DNA from: Granulicella sp.
Lineage (GTDB): Bacteria > Acidobacteriota > Terriglobia > Terriglobales > Acidobacteriaceae
Length of the DNA stretch: 46,243 nt
NCBI GenBank assembly: GCA_027335345.1
Contig: DAHWOF010000010.1
Coordinates: 1-46,243, forward strand
Direction of reading: 5' to 3'
Shown here: in pieces, positions 16,754 through 25,078 of the stretch
Layout: the number at the start of each line of letters is the position of its first letter
Numbering within the stretch: the stretch's first letter is position 1
The notes under the pieces: generated by a model
Database searches by the model: none
What the model saw: the letters and a program-made list of their open reading frames with translations, nothing else
Told to the model about the DNA's origin: nothing
Position numbers and translations under genes: made by a program

Positions 16754-17302
16754 CTACGGCTTGATCACGCCGCAGGCGATCCGGTTGCCGGTATCTCCGT
16801 ACGGGTCGGTCTTCTGGTCATCGGGCCGCCGATGGATCACAATCGATGTTCCGCCGTGCAGAAAGAGTGAGTCCGGAGCGTTGGGATCGAGCGAAACCGT
16901 GCGCAAAACGTACGTGGCCTCGCCTTCATGATCTTCATCGATGGAGATGCCTCCGGGAAAGTCTCCATTGTGATGTCCTTTCGGATTGAGAAATCCATGT
17001 TCCTTTCCACTCGGATTGAAGTGCCCGCCGGCGCCCTCGAAGTCGGGCCGGTCGCAGACCGGATTCTCATGGATGATGATGGCGTGCTCGCCAAAGCGCA
17101 CGTTCTGGAGATCGAGGTGAACCTTCACTCCCTTCTTGACGGTCTTGAAGGTGGCATAGCCGGCATCCTGCCCGTAGGAGTTGATCAGCCGCACTTTGAT
17201 CTTCTTCGGCCCGGCCGGCGCCTGCGCGGCAGCGGCAGACAGGGCCGTCGCCAGCAGCAGTGGGGGCAGCAGCCAACTCAGTCGCATCGGGTCCGGTCGC
17301 AT
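16754..17302 (-). CDS. Exported Cu/Zn superoxide dismutase family protein with one copper ligand replaced
   Basis: 182 residues from the ATG at 17302, with GGAGG 7 nt upstream. A Sec signal peptide (LSWLLPPLLLATALSAAAA) sends it to the periplasm. The dismutase core is clear: zinc ligands His94, His102, His111 and Asp114; copper ligands His78 and His157; active-site Arg174; and the disulfide pair Cys83 and Cys177. The conserved GxHGFHIH segment here reads GEHAIIIHENPVC, so the copper-binding His expected at position 76 is Ile; the codons are three successive ATCs. The bridging His94 and the rest are intact. Copper binding, and hence dismutase activity, is likely weakened or lost; a metal-binding or chaperone role is possible. 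It is divergent from tdk across 76 bp. Confidence 0.88.
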   Translation of the reverse strand: MRPDPMRLSWLLPPLLLATALSAAAAQAPAGPKKIKVRLINSYGQDAGYATFKTVKKGVKVHLDLQNVRFGEHAIIIHENPVCDRPDFEGAGGHFNPSGKEHGFLNPKGHHNGDFPGGISIDEDHEGEATYVLRTVSLDPNAPDSLFLHGGTSIVIHRRPDDQKTDPYGDTGNRIACGVIKP

Positions 17303-17378
17303 TGGGAAACCTCCGCCAGGCAAGCCCAGAATACCCCAGTTATCCACCGTTGGCCTGGAAGTTAAGATAGGGCCTGAT

Positions 17379-17984
17379 ATGGCGGATCCACAAATGCCCG
17401 GCGTTCTGGAAGTGATCACCGGCCCCATGTTCTCCGGCAAGAGCGAGGAGTTGATCCGTCGCCTCAAGCGCGCCCGCATCGCCCGCCAGCGGGTCCTCTG
17501 CTTCAAGCCGGACATCGATCTCCGCTACAACCAGACTGCCATTGCCAGCCACAGCTCCCAGACCCACGAAGCCACTCCCGTGGCCAGCCTGGAAGATCTG
17601 CGCGAGGCCCTTTATCCGCAACTGGATCAGGTGGATGTGATTGGCGTCGATGAGGTCCAGTTCTTCTCCGCCGCTATCCTTCCCCTGGCGGTGCAACTCA
17701 TTGCCCTGGGCAAGCGGGTGATCATGGCGGGCCTGGACACCACCTTTGCGGGCGAGCCCTTTGGCCCGGTGCCGAATCTGATGGCCATCGCCGACACGGT
17801 GAGCAAACTCTCCGCGGTTTGCATGGTCTGCGGGGCTGCAGCCATTCACACCCAGCGCCTCAGCCACAGCCGCGAGCTGGTGGTGGTCGGCGCCGCGGGG
17901 CTCTATGAAGCGCGCTGCCGGGCCCACTTCCATCCCTTTGTGGATGAGCAAGCCTCGGAGCAGTTGAAGCTGCCCGCGCTGTAG
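17379..17984 (+). CDS. tdk: Thymidine kinase (TK1 type)
   Basis: 201 residues from the ATG at 17379; an open frame further upstream overlaps the divergent dismutase and is not used. It phosphorylates thymidine with ATP in the dTMP salvage path. Motifs: P-loop GPMFSGKS (15-22), Walker-B-like DEVQFF, the lasso segment LDTTFAGEPFGPVPNLMAIAD, zinc-site cysteines in CMVCGAAA and YEARCRAH, and thymidine-contact residues VGAAGLYEARCR. Length is normal for the bacterial enzyme (about 190-205). It converges with the ArsB-like gene, only 13 nt apart. Confidence 0.93.
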   Translation: MADPQMPGVLEVITGPMFSGKSEELIRRLKRARIARQRVLCFKPDIDLRYNQTAIASHSSQTHEATPVASLEDLREALYPQLDQVDVIGVDEVQFFSAAILPLAVQLIALGKRVIMAGLDTTFAGEPFGPVPNLMAIADTVSKLSAVCMVCGAAAIHTQRLSHSRELVVVGAAGLYEARCRAHFHPFVDEQASEQLKLPAL

Positions 17985-17997
17985 CGGCTCCTCGAAC

Positions 17998-19278
17998 CTA
18001 TCGCGCGGCCATCACCGCGGCGCTGCCCAACGCGGCCGCCAGCGCCAGCGGCATGGCCACCATGCCCACCTTCAAAAACTTCCATCCACTCATATCGATC
18101 CCCTCCTTGCGCAGGGCGGCAAGCCACAGGATCGTCGCCAGCGATCCGGTGACCGAGAGGTTCGGCCCCAGGTCAATGCCCATCATCGCCGCCTGCGCCA
18201 ACAATCCCCGTACGTGCGCCGCCTGAACCGCGCCCCCGGCGATCAGTCCGAGGGGCAGGTTGTTCACCAGATTGTTGAACACGCCCAGCGCCAGCCCTAC
18301 GGCCATGGCCGCCGTGACGGCGGGCAGCCGCTGTGCCTCAACCAGCCAGCTTTGCATCATCTTCAAGGCCCCCTGGGCCTCTACCGCGTTGACCAGCACA
18401 AACAGGCCGGCCACCAGCAGAATCGTGCTCCAGCTTACCTCCCGCAGCAGCGGCCGCGGATCTCTCCGCTCATACAGCGAGGCAGCGGCGGTGATCGCCA
18501 GCCCCGCCAGCAGCGTGGGCAGGCCCAGCTCCATCCGCAGCGCAGAGGCCGCCAGCAGCACCAGGATCACCAGCCCCAACCCCCAAAGAACCAGTCTTCC
18601 TCCCGCGCTCAGCGTCACCCTTTCCACCTGCTCCTGAATGGCGCCGCGCAACTGCCTGCGGAAGATCACCCGCAGCACGGCAAAGGTCATCCCGATGGCC
18701 GCCAGCGATGGCACGGCAAACCACCGCAGCCACATCCACAGCGGGGGCATGCCGGCGTGGAAGACCACCAGATTCGCAGGATTGGAGATGGGCAGAACAA
18801 AGCTGGCCGCGTTGGCCATCAGGGCGCAGAGAAAGAGATACGGCGGAGGAGACAGGCGAGCCTTGCGCACCACCGCCAGGATCGCCGGCGTCAGCACCAC
18901 CGCCGTCGCATCGTTGGAGAGCAGCGCCGTCACCAGAACCCCCACCAGAGTGACCGTGCCGAACAGCCGCGAGCAGGAGCCTTTGGCGTCCTGCATCGCC
19001 AGGGAGGAGAGCCAATCGAAGACCCCGTGCTCGCGCGCCAGCTCGGCGAGCAGCATCATGCCGATCAGGAAAAGGGACACATCGGTTCCCTGGCCAACGG
19101 CGTGCAGCGCAGCCTTCACCGAGGTCCGGCCCAGCGCGACCAGCAGCAGCGCGCCTCCCGCTACCCACCAAGCCTCCGCCACTTGCCACGGACGCAGCAG
19201 CATCAGCAGCAGGCTCAGGGCCACAATGGACGGCAGCAGGATGGCGGACAAAGAGACGTGGGAGATCAGCATGGGCAT
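17998..19278 (-). CDS. ArsB/NhaD-superfamily anion permease (arsenite-efflux-like)
   Basis: 426 residues with about eleven membrane spans, the size of ArsB. Recognisable ArsB/ion-transporter motifs are LSNDATAVVLTPAILAVVRK, NAASFVLPISNPANLVVF (the N-P-A-N loop), NNLVNNLPLGLIAGG and GPNLSVTGSLATILWLAALR near the C-terminus. The last two are especially close to bacterial arsenite permeases. No arsR, arsC or arsA lies nearby; instead it is 27 nt downstream of trpD on the same strand. Arsenite or antimonite export is the best guess, with another anion possible. Two in-frame ATGs (19278 and 19272) are both plausible. Confidence 0.72.
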   Translation of the reverse strand: MPMLISHVSLSAILLPSIVALSLLLMLLRPWQVAEAWWVAGGALLLVALGRTSVKAALHAVGQGTDVSLFLIGMMLLAELAREHGVFDWLSSLAMQDAKGSCSRLFGTVTLVGVLVTALLSNDATAVVLTPAILAVVRKARLSPPPYLFLCALMANAASFVLPISNPANLVVFHAGMPPLWMWLRWFAVPSLAAIGMTFAVLRVIFRRQLRGAIQEQVERVTLSAGGRLVLWGLGLVILVLLAASALRMELGLPTLLAGLAITAAASLYERRDPRPLLREVSWSTILLVAGLFVLVNAVEAQGALKMMQSWLVEAQRLPAVTAAMAVGLALGVFNNLVNNLPLGLIAGGAVQAAHVRGLLAQAAMMGIDLGPNLSVTGSLATILWLAALRKEGIDMSGWKFLKVGMVAMPLALAAALGSAAVMAAR

Positions 19279-19305
19279 GCAGAAGTCATTCTCGCAAACA
19301 GCGCC

Positions 19306-20349
19306 TCACTCCGCTCCGTCCTGGGCCGCAGACGGCGCGCTCCGCAACTCCTCCACCAGGCGGGTGACCGCTCCGGAATCGATAGTATGCGCCGCCAGAC
19401 CGACGCCGCTCGGCATATCCTTGGCAACCCCGGCGACCACCAGCACAGCGGCGGCGTTCAGCACAGCCACATCCCTGGGTGGGCCTTTTTTCCCGGAGAA
19501 GATCTCGGTCAGGATCATCGCATTGTCGGCTGCGTTCCCGCCCTGCAAGGCAGTCCGCGGAGCACGCTGAAGGCCGCAGCTCTCGGGCGTGAGCGTATAC
19601 TGCCGGATCACGCCGCTCCGCACCTCGGCAACTTCGCTGGGACCGGAGATGGCCAGCTCATCCAATCCGCCGTCGCCGTGCACCACCATGGCGTGCCGAA
19701 TCTCCAGCATCGTCATCGCCTGGGCCACCAGAGGAGCCAGCCGCGATTGGTAGACGCCCATCACCTGGCGGCGCGCGCCGGCCGGATTGAGCAGCGGACC
19801 AAGGATGTGCAGAACGGAGCGCACCCCCAGCGCCCTGCGCACGGGAGCCACCACTCTGAGCTGAGGATGATGCGCGGGAGCCAGCAGAAAGACGAAACCC
19901 TGCCGGCGCAGCGCTCGGGCGGCCGCAGCGGAGTCAAGCTCAATTGGAATGCCCAGCGCCTCCAGAACATCGGCCGAACCACAGCGCGAGGTGATGGCCC
20001 GATTCCCATGCTTGGCCACGCGCGCTCCGGCCGCGGCGGCGATCAGCGCCGCAGCCGTGGAGATGTTGAAGCTGCCGCTGGAGTCGCCTCCAGTGCCGCA
20101 CGTGTCCACCAGCTCGTCTCGCTCTTCGTCGCTGAGCGCCAGCATCTTTGCCGAACCGCGCAGCGTAAGGGCAAAGCCGGCGATCTCCCGAGACGTCTCT
20201 CCGCGGCCGGCCAAGGCGCCCAGCAGCGCAGCCATCTCGATCTCGCTCGCCTCTCCGGCAAGAATGGCGCTCATGAGCGCCGATGCATCCTCAAACGAAA
20301 GCTTCTCTTGCTCTTCGAGGATTCGGCGCAGGTGGTGTGTGATGGGCAT
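19306..20349 (-). CDS. trpD: Anthranilate phosphoribosyltransferase
   Basis: 347 residues. It joins anthranilate and PRPP in the second step of tryptophan synthesis. PRPP-binding GTGGD (in DTCGTGGDSSGSFNIST), KHGNRAITSRCGSADVLEAL, the FLLAPAHHPQLR anthranilate-binding segment and LGPLLNPA are all present. The family-typical HGDGGLDE is also there. Length is normal. No other trp gene is in the window. It is co-directional with the ArsB-like gene 27 nt downstream and divergent from sucC. Confidence 0.93.
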   Translation of the reverse strand: MPITHHLRRILEEQEKLSFEDASALMSAILAGEASEIEMAALLGALAGRGETSREIAGFALTLRGSAKMLALSDEERDELVDTCGTGGDSSGSFNISTAAALIAAAAGARVAKHGNRAITSRCGSADVLEALGIPIELDSAAAARALRRQGFVFLLAPAHHPQLRVVAPVRRALGVRSVLHILGPLLNPAGARRQVMGVYQSRLAPLVAQAMTMLEIRHAMVVHGDGGLDELAISGPSEVAEVRSGVIRQYTLTPESCGLQRAPRTALQGGNAADNAMILTEIFSGKKGPPRDVAVLNAAAVLVVAGVAKDMPSGVGLAAHTIDSGAVTRLVEELRSAPSAAQDGAE

Positions 20350-20472
20350 CGCCCCTCCAAGCGTATCATTCAGAGAGAGGGCGATGGCGCCACTCGCGCT
20401 ATCGCCCGCATGAGGCGATGCCCCGCAGCTTCGTTTGCCGGAACTGAATGGGACTCAATAGCATTTGGAGCT

Positions 20473-20498
20473 TGAAGATGTGGTGCCTCGCATCTTCA
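20473..20498 (+). promoter_or_regulatory. Leader hairpin just upstream of sucC
   Basis: TGAAGATG-N10-CATCTTCA is a perfect 8-bp inverted repeat that ends 25 nt before the sucC ATG, just upstream of its GGAG ribosome site (20515-20518). It could be an operator or an mRNA leader structure; no T-tract follows, so it is not an attenuator terminator. The trpD-sucC spacer (20350-20523) holds nothing else clear. Confidence 0.35.
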
Positions 20499-20523
20499 CC
20501 CAACTTGAGACGCTGGAGATGGA

Positions 20524-21714
20524 ATGAAGATCCACGAATACCAGGGGAAAGAGATTCTACGCAACTTTGGGGTAGCCGTTCCCGAGGGTGAGATGGCGAC
20601 CACACTGGAGCAGGCCTACACCGCAGCCGATCAACTTTTTTCCAGCGGCCACAAAGTCGTGGTGGTCAAGGCTCAGATTCACGCCGGGGGACGAGGCAAG
20701 GGGGGTGGGGTCAAGCTGGTCAAGACGTTGGAAGAGGCTGCGGCAGCTTCCAAGGCCATTTTGGGCATGCAACTGGTCACCCACCAGACCGGGCCGCATG
20801 GTCAGCGCGTGCGCCGTCTGCTGATTGAGGCTGGATCGGAGATTGACCGCGAGCTTTATCTGGGGCTCGTGGTGGACAGAGCTTCGGGCCAGGTGGTGTT
20901 CATGGCCTCGCCGGCCGGCGGCATGGAGATTGAGGACGTAGCCCACGAGACGCCCGAGAAGATCTACAAGGAATATGTGGATCCCAGAACCGGATTTCAG
21001 CCCTTCCAGGCGAGGAAGCTGGCCTTCAAGCTGGGCTTGGAGCCCTCCCAGATCGGCGAGGCCGTCAAATGCATGATGGGCATGTACCGCGCCTTCATCG
21101 ACTCCGACTGCACCCTGATGGAGATCAATCCCTTCATCTCCACCAAAGACCACAAGCTGCTGGCGCTGGACTGCAAGATGAACTTCGACGATAACGCGAT
21201 GTTCCGGCACAAGCTGCTGCGGGAGTTGCGGGATATCTCGGAAGAGGATCCCCTAGAGGTGGAGGCCAGCAAGTACGCGCTGAACTACATCAAGCTGGAG
21301 GGCTCCATCGCCTGCATGGTGAACGGCGCCGGCCTGGCCATGGCCACCATGGACATCATCAAGTACGCCGGTGGAGCGCCGGCCAACTTTCTCGATGTAG
21401 GCGGAGGAGCCTCGCAGGAACAGATTGAGAACGCCTTTGGGATTCTGCTCAGCGACTCTAATGTGAAGGCGATCTTCATCAATATCTTTGGCGGAATTCT
21501 GCGTGTGGATGTGTTGGCGCAGGGCGTGGTCAACGCTGCCAAAAACCTCAAGGTCTCTCTGCCCATCGTCTTGCGCCTGGAGGGCACCAACGTGGAAGAA
21601 GGCAGGAAGATCCTGGCGGAGTCCGGCCTGAACTTCCAGGTGGGCGCCACCATGAAGGAGGCTGCGGACCTGGTGGTTGCAGCCGCCAAGAGCGCCTTGC
21701 GGCGGGATGACTAG
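20524..21714 (+). CDS. sucC: Succinyl-CoA synthetase beta subunit (ADP-forming type)
   Basis: 396 residues. With SucD it converts succinyl-CoA to succinate while making ATP or GTP in the TCA cycle. The ATP-grasp N-terminus reads [20 protein letters not shown]. The nucleotide-binding region shows [17 protein letters not shown], and EINPF and [13 protein letters not shown] carry the metal ligands. The C-terminal ligase domain has [20 protein letters not shown] and [14 protein letters not shown] precedes the ATG by 5 nt. Length is normal. sucD follows on the same strand after 202 nt. Confidence 0.95.
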   Translation: MKIHEYQGKEILRNFGVAVPEGEMATTLEQAYTAADQLFSSGHKVVVVKAQIHAGGRGKGGGVKLVKTLEEAAAASKAILGMQLVTHQTGPHGQRVRRLLIEAGSEIDRELYLGLVVDRASGQVVFMASPAGGMEIEDVAHETPEKIYKEYVDPRTGFQPFQARKLAFKLGLEPSQIGEAVKCMMGMYRAFIDSDCTLMEINPFISTKDHKLLALDCKMNFDDNAMFRHKLLRELRDISEEDPLEVEASKYALNYIKLEGSIACMVNGAGLAMATMDIIKYAGGAPANFLDVGGGASQEQIENAFGILLSDSNVKAIFINIFGGILRVDVLAQGVVNAAKNLKVSLPIVLRLEGTNVEEGRKILAESGLNFQVGATMKEAADLVVAAAKSALRRDD

Positions 21715-21916
21715 CAAGCCCCGCAACGAGCCTTCCGGGCAGCACAGCAGAAATCGTCGTCCGCTCTCGGGCAGCATCCAACAGGAATGACGAAGTGGAA
21801 GAGAGAGCATCCGACAGATAAATTCGAGCCGGCAGACGGGCTCTCGCAAGACGATCTCCCAGTCAGGTCTGCCAGCCGCTCGTTCCAAGACAAGTTTCCA
21901 AGGAGAGAAAAGGTAC

Positions 21917-22789
<873 letters not shown>

Positions 22790-22817
22790 CCCAGCCAGAA
22801 GCCGGGGAGGTCTGCGC

Positions 22818-22858
22818 AAGACGCGCCGAAGCAGCCGGCTTCGGCGTGTCTTGTTTTA
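22818..22858 (+). terminator. Rho-independent terminator of sucCD
   Basis: AAGACGCGCCGAAGC (22818-22832), a 5-nt loop, then GCTTCGGCGTGTCTT (22838-22852) form a 15-bp stem with one G-T pair, followed by GTTTT. It lies 29 nt past the sucD stop, so the fit to an intrinsic terminator is good. Confidence 0.8.
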
Positions 22859-22862
22859 AGCC

Positions 22863-23027
22863 CTACCTTCCCTGCGCGCGGGAGTAATACGCCCACGCGA
22901 TGGCGAACATGATGGCGACCATCAGCGCCAGCTCGGCGTGGGGCCGGTTGTGGTAGTGAAGGTTGACGATGGCGTCGAAGGTCCAAGCTGCGGAACCAAC
23001 CGCCCAAATCCATGCTGTGCGACGCAT
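22863..23027 (-). CDS. Small hydrophobic membrane protein, 54 residues
   Basis: A short frame read directly from the sequence. It starts ATG at 23027 after a strong GGAGAGAGG and ends TAG at 22863. The protein begins MRRTAWIWAVGSAAWTFDAI, has NLHYHNRPHAE in the middle and ends LALMVAIMFAIAWAYYSR-AQGR. Two short hydrophobic stretches flank a His-rich loop (HYHNRPH), and the ends are basic, consistent with a two-span membrane hairpin. Codon third positions are strongly G/C. It converges on sucD, with the terminator between. I do not recognise a family. Confidence 0.62.
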   Translation of the reverse strand: MRRTAWIWAVGSAAWTFDAIVNLHYHNRPHAELALMVAIMFAIAWAYYSRAQGR

Positions 23028-23391
23028 CCTCTCTCCAGGGAAACTTCAGCTAGCACCCGCAGCATCGCTCGGAACCATGCCCCAAGCCTAAAACTCGCTC
23101 TCGGCACAGCATATGACGGTCTTGATTCAATTCCCACTTCGTCCTCAGGCTCATGCATCAGAACAGCCCGGCGGCCAACATAGCCATCCTCCGCACCTTG
23201 CGCATGCCGCTTGAGAGCACACGGGGAGACAGTCGAACAGCCTCTCCGATAGACTTGTCACCGTGCCGATTCACTTCGGCTGGCTCACGCGGCGAGCCTC
23301 GCCTTGCGTTCCCGCTCCAGCGAGCCTGCCGCCGCAGGATTCACCATCGCTTCACAACCATCTGTTCAGTTTGCCCTAGAGGAGATTCAGC
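23028..23391. other. Gene-free spacer upstream of the GDSL hydrolase
   Basis: 364 bp with no frame that looks like a protein family. It must hold the promoters of the divergent 54-residue protein and the GDSL hydrolase, but I see no convincing -35/-10 pair or palindrome. Confidence 0.5.
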
Positions 23392-24642
23392 GTGCGCCGC
23401 TCTCAGCCAATCGCCAACTTCGCCCTTCCGGCCGCCAGCTTCACGCTTCTGGCCGCGATCTTCGCCCTCGCCACCCCCAGGCTCTCCGCGCAGAACAGCG
23501 CACCGCCCCACTGGGTTGCAACCTGGTCCACTGCGCCAGTGGCAGAGGTCAACCGGCATGATGCCTTCACCGTTCCCAGCACGCTTCGCCAGATTGTTCA
23601 CCTCTCCCTGGGCGGAACCGAGATCCGTGTGACGCTCACCAACGAGCTGGGCGTGAACTCCCTGAACATCGCTGGGGCCGCAGTAGCGATCCCGGCGACG
23701 GACTGGAACGGCGGAGCCATTCAGCCTGGGTCCTCCGTCGCGCTCACCTTCAATGGCAAGCCTGCCATCACCATTCCTCCCGGCGCGGTCGCGGTCAGCG
23801 ATCCTGTCAAGATAACCTTGGCTCCGCTCTCCAACCTCGCCATCACTCTCAGCATTCCTGGCCAGAAGATCGCTACCCTTACGCAGCATGATATGGCCCT
23901 CCAGACCAACTACGTCTCGGCAGGCTCGCCGATCGACGCCGTCACTCTCAACGATCCCGGCAAGATGGGCGCCTATGACTTCCTCAAGGATGTTGAGGTG
24001 GCGGCGCCGCACGGAGCAGCGGTAGTCGCCTTCGGCGACAGCATCACCGACGGCTGGCACAGCACCAGCGGCGCCAACTCCACCTGGCCCGATGATCTGG
24101 CCGGCCGCCTGCAGGCAGACCCCGCCACCCGTAATCTGGGCGTCATTAACATGGGCATCAGCGGCAACCGCGTCCTGCACGACGGCTGGGGTCCCAACGC
24201 TCTCTCCCGCTTTGACAGTGAGGTGCTGGCGCCTCCGGGCGTCAAGTACGTCATCATTCTGGAGTCGATCAACGACATCGGCGTGGCCTACGATTCCACC
24301 AATCCCCATGACATCGTCACCGCGCAGAACCTGATCACCGGCATCGCGCAGATGGCCGCCCGCGCCCACGCCCACGGCATCAAGGTCTTCGGCGCCACGC
24401 TGACGCCCTACATGGGGGCCAAGTACGCATCGCCGGCCGGCAACGCGGTCCGCCAGGCCGTCAACCACTGGATACGCACCACCCGGCAACTCGACGGCTT
24501 TGTCGACTTCGCCAAAGCGACGCGCGACCCGTCCAACCCGAGCGCCTTTGCTCCCGCCTACGACTGCGGCGATCACTTGCACCCAAACGACGCAGGCTTC
24601 CGCGCCATGGTCGCCGCCATCCCTCTCAGCCTCTTCCAGTAG
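23392..24642 (+). CDS. Secreted SGNH/GDSL hydrolase (esterase)
   Basis: 416 residues starting with GTG at 23392, GAGGAG 7 nt upstream. A Sec signal peptide (FTLLAAIFALATPRLSAQ) is followed by a beta-rich N-terminal domain (about 40-205), common in secreted GDSL esterases attached to carbohydrate-use loci. The catalytic SGNH core has block I GDSITDGW with the Ser nucleophile, block II GISGNRVLHDGWG with Gly, block III ILESINDIG with Asn, and block V DCGDHLHPND with Asp and His. All four catalytic positions are present. The likely role is to remove acetyl or other acyl groups from plant polysaccharide outside the cytoplasm. It is plus-strand, upstream of GH116 but 436 nt away. Confidence 0.85.
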   Translation: MRRSQPIANFALPAASFTLLAAIFALATPRLSAQNSAPPHWVATWSTAPVAEVNRHDAFTVPSTLRQIVHLSLGGTEIRVTLTNELGVNSLNIAGAAVAIPATDWNGGAIQPGSSVALTFNGKPAITIPPGAVAVSDPVKITLAPLSNLAITLSIPGQKIATLTQHDMALQTNYVSAGSPIDAVTLNDPGKMGAYDFLKDVEVAAPHGAAVVAFGDSITDGWHSTSGANSTWPDDLAGRLQADPATRNLGVINMGISGNRVLHDGWGPNALSRFDSEVLAPPGVKYVIILESINDIGVAYDSTNPHDIVTAQNLITGIAQMAARAHAHGIKVFGATLTPYMGAKYASPAGNAVRQAVNHWIRTTRQLDGFVDFAKATRDPSNPSAFAPAYDCGDHLHPNDAGFRAMVAAIPLSLFQ

Positions 24643-24665
24643 GCTAACTGCATCGTGGAACAAGA

Positions 24666-24696
24666 CCGGCCCTGGCGGCAGAGCCGCCAGGGCCGG
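24666..24696. terminator. Perfect 14-bp hairpin after the GDSL hydrolase
   Basis: CCGGCCCTGGCGGC-aga-GCCGCCAGGGCCGG has no mismatch and a 3-nt loop. It begins 24 nt past the stop. No T-run follows; it may stabilise the mRNA end or act as a weak terminator. Confidence 0.5.
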
Positions 24697-25078
24697 CTAC
24701 GGCTCCGCCGAGATTCGATTCTGGCCGAGATCCGACTTCGGAGGTCCGGCCACGCCGCTCGCCGCACCCTCAAACCATCCATGCTCCCTCGGCTTCCGCC
24801 CTCTTCCAGATCACCGCTTGGAGGCTGCGCTGGAAGATCCCATGCATCAGAAGGTTCAGCTTGCGTTCGCCCAGGCCGATGGAACCTTCCCACGGAGGCG
24901 CAGGCCGAAGCCTGCCCTTCATGGCTTCGGCGCCTCTTGAAACCCAAAGAGCGGCCGCTCCATGTTCGACAACTGCCCAGGCGCCCTCGGACACTGCCGG
25001 ACGGTGCGTGGCAAAGAGTTGCGGCCAGGGGCAATCTTTCGCGTAGATACTGGATACTGAACAAGCACGGAGGCAGCC
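24697..25078. other. Gene-free spacer with a second hairpin
   Basis: No recognisable gene between the hairpin and the GH116 start. At 24895-24936 GAGGCG-cagg-CCGAAGCC can pair with GGCTTCGGCGCCTC across a 10-nt loop (14 paired bases with a 4-nt bulge). Several open frames here on both strands are Arg/Pro/Ser-rich and match nothing I know. Confidence 0.4.

Noticed and set aside
18214-20475. A 753-codon open frame on the plus strand across the ArsB-like and trpD genes
   Set aside because: It is rich in His, Gln and Arg, matches no family, and lies opposite two well-supported genes; G+C-rich DNA commonly gives such antisense frames.
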